Below are positions 1-5,951 of a DNA stretch of 6,007 nt, piece after piece. A program made the position numbers and the translations under genes. The stretch is from positions 1-6,007 of the forward strand of contig JAHEFC010000257.1 in assembly GCA_024640385.1 (NCBI GenBank). Reading direction: 5' to 3'. Under the pieces are notes generated by a model that worked only from the letters and a program-made list of their open reading frames with translations, searched no databases and had not been told where the DNA came from. The number at the start of each line of letters is the position of its first letter. The stretch's first letter is position 1. The stretch is from Sphingobacteriales bacterium. Its GTDB lineage: Bacteria > Bacteroidota > Bacteroidia > Chitinophagales > Chitinophagaceae.

Positions 1-74
1 ACCGTGGTAAACACTTCTTCGTCCGGGTCGTCGATCAGGTGAAACAGGGCTGATATTTCCTTGTTTTCTTCCAT
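1..74 (-). CDS. N-terminus of a transglutaminase-like / SirB1-type protein (partial, runs off left edge)
   Basis: An ATG at 74-72 on the minus strand opens a frame that stays open for 24 codons to the window edge. It starts MEENKEIS and contains the acidic stretch DDPDEEVFTT. From memory, this start with a 'LIDDPDEEVF' segment is typical of Bacteroidota proteins annotated as transglutaminase-like (SirB1/UPF0162-type, Transglut_core2), in which a short helical region precedes the transglutaminase-like domain. The catalytic part is outside the window, so activity cannot be judged. The gene lies downstream of topA in the same direction, but a strong terminator-like hairpin and about 135 bp of spacer separate them, so it probably has its own promoter. 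No convincing TTTG/TAnnTTTG promoter was found in the spacer. That a gene starts here is quite sure; the product name rests on recalled similarity of a short stretch. Confidence 0.6.
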   Translation of the reverse strand, partial: MEENKEISALFHLIDDPDEEVFTT

Positions 75-210
75 GGGGGTTTACGTTCATTTATATGACG
101 CTGTACAACAACAGAATATTGTTACTGAATTGTAAAATAAATATCGGGGGTTGAACGTTCCCGCAGGTTTCTAGTTTTCCACAATCGGCGATATTATGTG
201 GAAACAACAA
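75..210. other. Intergenic spacer upstream of the leftmost gene
   Basis: This AT-rich stretch holds no open frame worth calling. It should contain the promoter of the leftward gene that starts at 74. No good match to the Bacteroidota promoter pattern (TTTG, about 19 bp, TAnnTTTG) was found on the minus strand. The only structured element inside it is the TTTCCACA/TGTGGAAA inverted repeat described separately. The end nearest topA (201-210) supplies the T-rich tail of the topA terminator when read on the minus strand. Confidence 0.6.
176..204. repeat. Inverted repeat TTTCCACA-N13-TGTGGAAA
   Basis: TTTCCACA at 176-183 is matched exactly by TGTGGAAA at 197-204, with a 13-bp spacer. The half-site centres are 21 bp apart, about two helical turns, which suits a dimeric protein bound on one face of the DNA. 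Each half-site resembles a DnaA box (TTATCCACA; 175-183 reads TTTTCCACA, one mismatch). It sits upstream of the gene starting at 74 and just after the topA terminator. It may be an operator or a chance match; the sequence shows only the symmetry. Confidence 0.4.
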
Positions 211-298
211 AAATAGAGAGTCAGAGAGCCAGAGTGGCGGAGAGACAGAAATAACACGTCCTGACTCTCAGCCTCTCAGCCTCTCTGACTCTCTATTT
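211..298 (-). terminator. Large octamer-built inverted repeat acting as probable topA terminator
   Basis: Positions 211-248 pair with 261-298, with 33 of 38 pairs matching around a 12-nt loop (249-260). The outer 18 bp (211-228 against 281-298) are perfect. Each arm is made of four 8-bp units. In the right arm they read TGACTCTC, AGCCTCTC, AGCCTCTC, TGACTCTC (262-293); in the left arm GAGAGTCA, GAGAGCCA, GAGTGGCG, GAGAGACA (216-247). Read on the minus strand, the hairpin follows directly from topA and is followed by TTTTTGTTGTTT, so it has the form of a factor-independent terminator. The element includes the last topA codon and its TAG stop (298-293). It is far longer than a normal terminator stem, which suggests a dispersed repeat family recruited as a terminator. 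The structure is certain, the terminator role likely. Confidence 0.75.
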
Positions 299-2641
299 CT
301 GCGCCTTCTTCTTCCTGAAATTCTTTTTAGGCGGGTTGGCAATGGCTTCCTCGATCATTTTTTTCACTTCTTCAATGCCAAGATCTGCAGCTTTTTCCTG
401 TTGTTCTTTGGGAATAGGGAAATTCCTGAGCCCTTTCTTGATATAGGGTCCGTATGGTCCGCGCAGCAGCTGTATCTTTTCTTTCTCAAATACTTTGATG
501 GTTCTTTCCAGCTTGGCCTGCCTCTTCTCTACAATGATGGGCAGCACTTCATCCAACATCACTGAATAGGGATCGAACTCTTTGGCCAGCGAATAGAACT
601 GTTTATCATGGGCGATATAAGGACCAAACCTTCCAATACTTACAGAAACCGGGGAGCCTTCAAATTCTCCAAGTACACGCGGAAGTTTGAACAGTTCCAT
701 CGCTTCGTCGAAACTGATGGTTTCAATACTTTGTTCCTGTTTCAGTTTGGCGAATCTTGGTTTTTCTTCATCATTTGAATCTCCGATCTGCACCATGGGG
801 CCAAACCTGCCCATCCTGGCTATCACTTTCTTGCCTGTGGCAGGATCAATGCCAAGGTCTCTTTCACCGCTGATCCTTTCTGCAGTCTCCATGGTATTGT
901 CTACATCCTTCTTGAAAGGAGTATAGAAATCATCCACCATTTTATTCCATTTCACTTTGCCATTGGCGATCTCGTCAAATTCGTTTTCGATACGCGCAGT
1001 GAAGCCATAATCCATCACATCGTCAAAATGCTGGATCAGGAAATCGGTCACCACCAATCCGAGATCAGTGGGAAATAATTTTGATTTCTCAGCACCGGTG
1101 TTTTCCTGTTCTGTCTTCTTTGTGATCTTATCCTTTGCTAGCAACAGTGTTCTGAAATCCCTTACCACACCTTCTTTATCGCGTTTTTCAACATATCCTC
1201 TTTTTAAGATGGTTGAAATGGTGGGGGCATAAGTAGATGGACGGCCTATTCCAAGCTCTTCGAGTTTTTTCACCAGTGATGCTTCGGTATACCGTGGAGC
1301 GGGACGCGAAAACCTTTCGGTGGCCTTCATCTCTTTCAGATTGAGATCTTGCCCAACAGCCAACGGCGGCAACATGCCTTCCGTTTTCTCATCACCCTCT
1401 TCTTCATCTTCATCCCTGCTCTCCATATATACTTTCAGGAAACCGTCGAATTTCAAAACTTCCCCGGATGCGGTGAGCAGATCTTTATTGGTACTGATGC
1501 TGATCCTGGCCGTGGTTTTCTCCAATTCGGCATCTGCCATCTGTGAGGCCATGGTTCTTTTCCAGATCAGTTCATAAAGTTTCTGGGCATCAGGGATGTC
1601 CACCTGCCTTCTGTCCATATATGTGGGGCGGATGGCTTCGTGTGCTTCCTGGGCAGATTCATTCTTATTCTTGAACTTCCTGGTTTGAATATATTTTTTT
1701 CCGTATTCTGCGCCGATCTGCCCGGTAATGTTTTCCATGGCAGTCTCACTAAGGCTCACACTGTCTGTACGCATGTAGGAGATATATCCTGCCTCATAAA
1801 GTTTCTGTGCCAGGATCATGGTGCGGCTTACCCCATAGCCCAGTTTACGGCCTGCTTCCTGTTGGAGTGTAGAGGTTGTAAATGGGGCAGGTGGTGTACG
1901 TTTTGAAGGCTTTACCTGGATATCGGCCACTTTGTAGTTGGCTCCAATACAGCTCTGCAGAAATTTCTCTGCACCATCTTCATTATTATATTTACTGCCT
2001 TCAGCTTTGAAGCTTACAGCTTTTCCGGTAATATCTTTAGCCGTAAAAAAAGCATCGATCCGGAAGGTGCTTGACGGCACAAAAGCATTTATTTCCCGTT
2101 CCCTTTCTGCAATGATCCTCACGGCCACACTTTGCACCCGGCCAGCACTGAGGTTGTTCTTCATGCTCATTTTCCTCCATAATATAGGAGAGAGCTCAAA
2201 GCCCACGATGCGGTCAAGAATTCGCCTGGCTTGTTGGGCATTGACTAAGTTCAGATCCAGCTTTCTTGGATTCTTTACGGCCGATTCTATTGCAGGTTTG
2301 GTGATCTCATGAAAAACGATGCGCTTCGTCAGGCTGGGATCCAGGCCCAAAACTTCACATAAATGCCAGCTGATCGCTTCTCCTTCACGGTCCTCATCCG
2401 TTGCCAGCCAGATCTCTTCAGATTTCTTAGCCAGTTGCTTTAGTTCCTTTACCACTTTTTCCTTGTCTTCGGGGACAATATACCTGGGTTGAAAATTATT
2501 CTGAACATCGATGCCCATATCGTCCTTCTCCAGGTCCCTGATATGTCCAAAACAACTCTTGACCTCGAAATCTTTTCCAAGGATCTTTTCTATTGTTTTT
2601 GCTTTCGCCGGGGACTCAACTATCAGTAAATTTTTAGCCAT
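293..2641 (-). CDS. topA: DNA topoisomerase I (type IA)
   Basis: This 782-residue protein is a full-length bacterial type IA topoisomerase, which relaxes negative supercoils by passing one strand through a transient 5'-phosphotyrosine break. The TOPRIM domain covers about 3-115, with Glu9 in LLIVESPAKAKTI and the metal triad Asp82, Asp84 and Glu86 in TDEDREGE. The catalytic Tyr289 lies in ISYMRTDS, and AHEAIRPT is at 333-340. The C-terminus has no cysteine zinc ribbons like those of E. coli TopA. Instead it has three Toprim_Crpt-type repeats at about 595-650, 655-712 and 715-772, each marked by a G-[RP]-[FY]-G-P core (Gly611, Gly670, Gly728), and then a lysine-rich tail. This C-terminal form is common in Bacteroidota. 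An acidic low-complexity insert (DEDEEEGDE) sits at about 410-418. The start is the ATG before AKNLLIVESPAKAK, the usual family start. The TAG stop lies inside the downstream inverted repeat. Identity is beyond reasonable doubt. Confidence 0.98.
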   Translation of the reverse strand: MAKNLLIVESPAKAKTIEKILGKDFEVKSCFGHIRDLEKDDMGIDVQNNFQPRYIVPEDKEKVVKELKQLAKKSEEIWLATDEDREGEAISWHLCEVLGLDPSLTKRIVFHEITKPAIESAVKNPRKLDLNLVNAQQARRILDRIVGFELSPILWRKMSMKNNLSAGRVQSVAVRIIAEREREINAFVPSSTFRIDAFFTAKDITGKAVSFKAEGSKYNNEDGAEKFLQSCIGANYKVADIQVKPSKRTPPAPFTTSTLQQEAGRKLGYGVSRTMILAQKLYEAGYISYMRTDSVSLSETAMENITGQIGAEYGKKYIQTRKFKNKNESAQEAHEAIRPTYMDRRQVDIPDAQKLYELIWKRTMASQMADAELEKTTARISISTNKDLLTASGEVLKFDGFLKVYMESRDEDEEEGDEKTEGMLPPLAVGQDLNLKEMKATERFSRPAPRYTEASLVKKLEELGIGRPSTYAPTISTILKRGYVEKRDKEGVVRDFRTLLLAKDKITKKTEQENTGAEKSKLFPTDLGLVVTDFLIQHFDDVMDYGFTARIENEFDEIANGKVKWNKMVDDFYTPFKKDVDNTMETAERISGERDLGIDPATGKKVIARMGRFGPMVQIGDSNDEEKPRFAKLKQEQSIETISFDEAMELFKLPRVLGEFEGSPVSVSIGRFGPYIAHDKQFYSLAKEFDPYSVMLDEVLPIIVEKRQAKLERTIKVFEKEKIQLLRGPYGPYIKKGLRNFPIPKEQQEKAADLGIEEVKKMIEEAIANPPKKNFRKKKAQK

Positions 2642-2703
2642 AGTGGTGATTTCGGTCTGTTTTCTTCAGGTGGATCAGGATCAAGCAGTTTCGTAACCAC
2701 TTG

Positions 2704-2718
2704 AAAATCAATGATTTT
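2704..2718. repeat. 15-bp palindrome AAAATCA-N-TGATTTT upstream of topA
   Basis: AAAATCA at 2704-2710 and TGATTTT at 2712-2718 form a perfect palindrome with one central base, 63-77 bp upstream of the topA start codon. It lies between the candidate topA promoter and the gene, so it would be in the 5' leader. It could be a regulator site or a weak hairpin. AT-rich palindromes of this size also arise by chance. Confidence 0.3.
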
Positions 2719-2745
2719 TTGCTTAAGCCCTATGGCTCAGCGTTG

Positions 2746-2776
2746 CAATAATACGGTTTTGCATCAAATTCTAAAA
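2746..2776 (-). promoter_or_regulatory. Candidate topA promoter
   Basis: On the minus strand TATTATTG (2753-2746) matches the Bacteroidota -7 consensus TAnnTTTG at all but one position. Nineteen bases upstream of it is TTTT (2776-2773), a 3-of-4 match to the -33 TTTG box. This would give a leader of about 100 nt before the topA ATG. The 171-bp gap between the hydrolase and topA makes an own promoter for topA plausible. Both boxes are imperfect and the call rests on pattern only. Confidence 0.3.
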
Positions 2777-2812
2777 TAACATACCCACACCTGATTGGGG
2801 GAAAAACTACAC

Positions 2813-3655
2813 TCAGAGGAAAGAAAATATCTTTCTTTTCACCTCATTGTCGCGGTATATTTTATTATGTCCGAGTCCTTTGGTGACCATAAACTCGATA
2901 TTCGGGTAGCCCTGGTCCATGACTTTTTTGACGTCCGAGATCGGCGTGGTGTAGTCATCCTCATCGTGGATCCAGAGAACGCTGGCTTGGATATGCTTCA
3001 TGGACCTGTTGATGGAAAAATGGGAGGGCCAATGGCCGGAATTCCGGTGGATGATGGCGTCAAATTCCTTCCGCACTTTATCGTTCAGCTGGATAAACCT
3101 GAACATGCTGTCGATGGCCGTGGTTGTTTCCGTTGCCGGGGCGATCAGAACCAGTTTGGTGTCTGCACTGTGTTTATGCTTTTCCAGGAATGTGCAAACT
3201 GCGATACCGCCAAATGAATGGCAGATGAATGCGTCTATTTTTCCATAGTGCTTTTCTACATTGGCGATCATTTCTGCGTAATCCAGCAAATTGATCTTTT
3301 TGCCTTCACTGATGCCATGGGCTGGCGCGTCGAATGCCAGTACTTCATAACCTTTTTTGATTCCCCTGGAAATATGGTGATCGAATTTCCTGCAGGAAGA
3401 TTCGTAACCGTGGAGGATCAACAATCGTTTTTCAGAGCCCTGGTTCCATCTGAAGCCCCTGACTTTTTTTTTGTTCTGCAGGAACTGGATCTTTTCACCC
3501 CTGGCAAAAATATCCGGGAACTTGCTTTTTGATCTGTACTGAGGAGTGGAGAACAGTTCAAAAGCTTTTTCAGCTGCCCGTGCAGGTGAGATCACGGCGA
3601 GCATGTTGAGCCTTGCCCTCACATAACCTATCGCAATTTTCTGTGCAAGTTTCAT
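2813..3655 (-). CDS. Alpha/beta hydrolase of unknown substrate
   Basis: This 280-residue protein has the alpha/beta hydrolase fold motifs in the right order. They are an oxyanion-side HGYESS (82-87), DAPAHGIS (109-116), a nucleophile elbow CHSFGG with Ser147, an acid in HDEDDYTTP (probably Asp234), and the catalytic His263 in GLGHNKI. The N-terminal 50 or so residues are basic and helical with no clear signal peptide, so a cytoplasmic enzyme is likely. Family members cleave esters, amides, thioesters or other bonds; nothing here fixes the substrate. The elbow has Cys where Gly is usual (C-H-S rather than G-H-S). An A9 run on the coding strand encodes Lys62-64. The gene is divergent from the DUF2520 operon with a 38-bp gap. 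It precedes topA in the same direction at 171 bp, without a clear terminator between. The fold assignment is strong; the role is unknown. Confidence 0.9.
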   Translation of the reverse strand: MKLAQKIAIGYVRARLNMLAVISPARAAEKAFELFSTPQYRSKSKFPDIFARGEKIQFLQNKKKVRGFRWNQGSEKRLLILHGYESSCRKFDHHISRGIKKGYEVLAFDAPAHGISEGKKINLLDYAEMIANVEKHYGKIDAFICHSFGGIAVCTFLEKHKHSADTKLVLIAPATETTTAIDSMFRFIQLNDKVRKEFDAIIHRNSGHWPSHFSINRSMKHIQASVLWIHDEDDYTTPISDVKKVMDQGYPNIEFMVTKGLGHNKIYRDNEVKRKIFSFL

Positions 3656-3667
3656 TTCTTATCTTTC
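3637..3667 (+). promoter_or_regulatory. Candidate promoter of the DUF2520-kdsC-like-ubiA-maf operon
   Basis: TATCTTTC at 3660-3667 matches the Bacteroidota -7 element TAnnTTTG at seven of eight positions. TTTT at 3637-3640 stands 19 bp upstream where the -33 TTTG box is expected. Transcription would start near 3673 and give a leader of about 20 nt before the ATG at 3694. The -33 box and most of the spacer lie inside the 5' end of the opposite-strand hydrolase gene. Pattern-based call. Confidence 0.45.
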
Positions 3668-3668
3668 G

Positions 3669-3676
3669 CAAATATA
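3669..3676 (-). promoter_or_regulatory. Candidate -7 element of the hydrolase gene
   Basis: On the minus strand the bases read TATATTTG, a full match to the Bacteroidota -7 consensus TAnnTTTG, 14 bp upstream of the hydrolase ATG (3655). Transcription would start around 3663 and leave a very short leader. The expected -33 position (around 3696-3699) reads ATCC and does not match TTTG, so the promoter may be weak or need an activator. The site directly abuts the -7 element of the opposite promoter. Confidence 0.4.
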
Positions 3677-3693
3677 ACCTTGGATAAGTTCTC

Positions 3694-4461
3694 ATGGATA
3701 CAGTGATCATAGGGTCAGGCAATGTGGCTTCAGTGTTGGGCAGAAAAATACTGGCTTCCGGGCACCGCATCCTCCAGGTGGCAGCACGTAATGAAGTAAG
3801 CGGAAAGCTGCTGGCCGAACAATTGGGGGCAACCTATACCAGTGATCTTTCCAATATCACTGGGAATGGCTTCCTGTATATTGCAGCTGTTACAGATGAT
3901 GCCCTGCCAGGTCTGCATGAGAAACTGAAAGTGGAGAGGGCAATTGTGGTGCATACCGCTGGTTCTGTGTCGAAAGAAGTGTTGAAACCTGTGTGCAGTA
4001 ATTACGGGGTTCTTTATCCATTGCAAACCCTGCGGGCAGACGGAGACCTTATTCCTGACTTTCCCCTGCTGGTGGATGGCAATACGCCGGATACTCTGAC
4101 CCTGATCCGGGACTTTGCCGAAACGATCTCCGGCAAAGTGGTTGAGGCCGATGATGATTACAGGAAAAAGATCCATCTGGCGGCGGTGGTATCGGGTAAT
4201 TTCTCCAACCATCTTTATGCGCTGGTACAGGATTACTGTGATGCCAGCGGACTGGATTTCAGCCTGCTGCTTCCCCAGATCCGGGAGATCGTTGCCAATC
4301 TCCAGCGCGGGCATGCCGCGGCAAGGCAAACCGGGCCAGCTGTCAGAAACGATGTTGAAACACTGAATAAACATATGGAGATGCTGCAGGCATTTCCGGA
4401 GCTCTCTGAAATTTACGAATTGATGACGGCTTTGATCCTGAATTATCATGCTGAAAACTGA
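3694..4461 (+). CDS. Rossmann-like DUF2520 protein (predicted NAD(P)-binding oxidoreductase-like)
   Basis: This 255-residue protein begins with a dinucleotide-binding beta-alpha-beta unit: VIIGSGNVA with GxGxxA at 7-12. It continues as a Rossmann-like domain to about residue 125, including HTAGS (87-91) and YPLQT (108-112). The second half is helical and fits DUF2520 (PF10728), with HLAAVVSGNFSNHL (161-174) and QTGPAVRND (212-220), the latter a typical conserved patch of this family. The layout resembles the F420-dependent NADP reductase / 6-phosphogluconate dehydrogenase type of fold, in which an N-terminal Rossmann domain is followed by a helical domain. Reaction and substrate are not established for this family as far as I know. 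It is the first gene of a tight operon, 6 bp before the KdsC-like phosphatase. The ATG at 3694 places GxGxxA at the usual distance from the N-terminus. Family assignment is confident, biochemical role is not. Confidence 0.9.
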   Translation: MDTVIIGSGNVASVLGRKILASGHRILQVAARNEVSGKLLAEQLGATYTSDLSNITGNGFLYIAAVTDDALPGLHEKLKVERAIVVHTAGSVSKEVLKPVCSNYGVLYPLQTLRADGDLIPDFPLLVDGNTPDTLTLIRDFAETISGKVVEADDDYRKKIHLAAVVSGNFSNHLYALVQDYCDASGLDFSLLLPQIREIVANLQRGHAAARQTGPAVRNDVETLNKHMEMLQAFPELSEIYELMTALILNYHAEN

Positions 4462-4467
4462 AACTTT

Positions 4468-4989
4468 ATGAACGTACTTGAAAAATTCCTGCCCGTTAAC
4501 ACCATTATCCTTGATATGGACGGCGTGCTTACAGACGGCAGCCTGTTGATCACTCCAGACGGTGAATGGGTGAGGAAGATGAATATCAAGGACGGGTATA
4601 TCCTGCAGCTGGCAGTGAAAAAAGGTTACCGGGTGATCGTGATCACGGGTTCTTTTTCAGCACCTGTTGAAAACCGGCTCAACAGGCTTGGCGTAACCAT
4701 GGTTTATCAGCAAGTGAAAGACAAAATGATGTTATTGAAAACCCTGATGGCGGAGCATGGGTTTCATGCTGCCGAAACATTGTATATGGGGGATGATATT
4801 CCTGATCTTGAAGTGATGAAGATCTGCGGACTTTCCTGTTGCCCTGCTGACTCGTCCAGGGACATACTGGCCATGGCCGATTATATTTCACCGGTGAAGG
4901 GTGGCGAAGGCTGTGTGCGTGACGTGATCGAAAAATTGATGCGGGTGCAGCGTAAATGGGAACATTCGGTTGATGTTAGCAGTACCTGA
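4468..4989 (+). CDS. KdsC-like HAD-superfamily phosphatase (type C0)
   Basis: This 173-residue protein has every HAD phosphatase motif: DMDGVLTDG with nucleophile Asp16 and acid Asp18, motif II ITGS (59-62), motif III Lys86, and motif IV GDDIPD (108-113). It has no cap domain, and its length and order match KDO-8-phosphate phosphatase (KdsC), which forms tetramers so that a neighbouring subunit closes the active site. The C-terminal GGEGCVRD (145-152) corresponds to the GGRGAVRE substrate loop of KdsC. Two KdsC-typical arginines are replaced: ITGR becomes ITGS and GGRG becomes GGEG. No KDO genes (kdsA, kdsB, kdsD) are adjacent. A sugar-acid phosphatase in lipopolysaccharide synthesis is possible, but another phosphorylated substrate tied to the operon is equally possible, so no gene symbol is given. 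Its stop overlaps the next start (TGATG), suggesting translational coupling. Confidence 0.9.
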   Translation: MNVLEKFLPVNTIILDMDGVLTDGSLLITPDGEWVRKMNIKDGYILQLAVKKGYRVIVITGSFSAPVENRLNRLGVTMVYQQVKDKMMLLKTLMAEHGFHAAETLYMGDDIPDLEVMKICGLSCCPADSSRDILAMADYISPVKGGEGCVRDVIEKLMRVQRKWEHSVDVSST

Positions 4990-5951
4990 TGTATTATCTT
5001 CATGGCATGAAACTGGCGGTTGCATTTTTCAGGTTGATCAGGTATCCCAATCTTTTCTTCATTGCACTTACCCAGTTACTTTTTTATTTCTGCATCATTG
5101 TGCCTTCATTCAGATCAGCAGGTATTTCTGATCCGCTTGGATCGGTGGGTTTGTTGTATGTAATAGCCGCATCCATCTTCATAGCCGCAGCGGGCTATAT
5201 CATCAACGATTATTTTGACCTCAATATAGACCGGATCAATAAACCGGATAAACTGGTGGTGGACAACCTGATCAGGAGACGATGGGCCATACTATGGCAC
5301 CTGGGTTTTTCCCTGTCCGGGATCATTTTAAGTGTTGTTGTTTCTTACCGGCTGTCTAATCCTATACCGGCCTTATTCAACCTGGCCACTGTACTGCTGC
5401 TTTGGTTTTATTCAACCACATTCAAGAAACAGGTGCTGGTGGGAAATATCATCATTTCGCTGCTTACAGGCTGGGTCATCCTTGTATTGTATGTGGCTGT
5501 AAATCCGGTTGGATTAAGGCCGGCCGACACTACTTCTTTTAAAGTGATCACGCGGGTATACAAATTCGCTGTATTGTATGGAGGTTTTGCATTTATCATT
5601 TCCCTGGTACGTGAGGTGATCAAGGATATGGAAGATATGCAGGGAGATGTGAAGTATGATTGCAGAACCATGCCCATTGTCTGGGGGCTGCCGTCGTCAA
5701 AAATGTTCGTAGCGGTATGGATGATCGTGCTGATCTGTTCCATGGTGATCCTCCAGGTATATGCCATGCAGTTGAACTGGTGGTGGTCTGCATTGTACAG
5801 CATTGTTTTCATCATCACCCCCCTGGTGATCATTCTCAGGCGGCTGTTCCCTGCAGTGGAGCCCGCACAGTTCCATGAACTGAGCACTTGGATTAAAATC
5901 GTGATGCTTACGGGAATTCTGTCGATGTTATTCATTAAATGGTATTCATGA
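4989..5951 (+). CDS. UbiA-family polyprenyl transferase (membrane protein)
   Basis: This integral membrane protein of up to 320 residues has many hydrophobic segments, as expected for UbiA transferases, which attach an isoprenoid chain to an acceptor. The first Mg-diphosphate motif is NDYFDLNIDRINKPDK (73-88; Asn73, Asp74, Asp77, Asp81). The second is in REVIKDMEDMQGD (208-220; Asp213, Asp216, Asp220). The form 'NDYFDxxIDxINKP...' with 'KDMEDMxGD' is the branch often annotated in Bacteroidota as geranylgeranylglycerol-phosphate geranylgeranyltransferase-like. That would make a diether lipid precursor, but quinone or haem acceptors are also used in the family. The start overlaps the previous stop (TGATG). 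An alternative ATG at 5007 gives MKLAVAFFRLIRYPN, closer to the usual family N-terminus. The stop overlaps or abuts the Maf start. Family is certain, acceptor unknown. Confidence 0.93.
   Translation: MYYLHGMKLAVAFFRLIRYPNLFFIALTQLLFYFCIIVPSFRSAGISDPLGSVGLLYVIAASIFIAAAGYIINDYFDLNIDRINKPDKLVVDNLIRRRWAILWHLGFSLSGIILSVVVSYRLSNPIPALFNLATVLLLWFYSTTFKKQVLVGNIIISLLTGWVILVLYVAVNPVGLRPADTTSFKVITRVYKFAVLYGGFAFIISLVREVIKDMEDMQGDVKYDCRTMPIVWGLPSSKMFVAVWMIVLICSMVILQVYAMQLNWWWSALYSIVFIITPLVIILRRLFPAVEPAQFHELSTWIKIVMLTGILSMLFIKWYS

Noticed and set aside
75..210. Replication origin suggested by DnaA-box-like sites
   Set aside because: Only two near-matches occur, with no clear unwinding region and no replication initiation gene in the window.
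211..298. CRISPR-like or satellite array reading of the octamer units
   Set aside because: The units are 8 bp with no spacers between them, and they are arranged as two inverted arms, so a hairpin element explains them better.
1938..2312. 124-codon open frame on the plus strand within topA
   Set aside because: It lies wholly opposite conserved topA coding sequence and shows no domain. The same holds for the other plus-strand frames across 687-2696.
2777..2812. Possible terminator after the hydrolase (CCCA...TGGG on the minus strand)
   Set aside because: The stem is only about four base pairs and the following T run is interrupted, so it is too weak to call.
2795..3217. 140-codon open frame on the plus strand opposite the hydrolase
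   Set aside because: It overlaps conserved hydrolase coding sequence, including the catalytic Asp and His. No motif in its translation suggests a protein.
3730..4449. 239-codon open frame on the minus strand opposite the DUF2520 gene
   Set aside because: It mirrors a clear gene with full family motifs, its translation is rich in His, Gln and Cys without recognisable motifs, and it has no promoter-like context.
5408..5935. 175-codon open frame on the minus strand opposite ubiA
   Set aside because: It is a shadow of the UbiA membrane protein, low in recognisable motifs and rich in Thr, Ile and Met as expected from reverse reading of hydrophobic codons.
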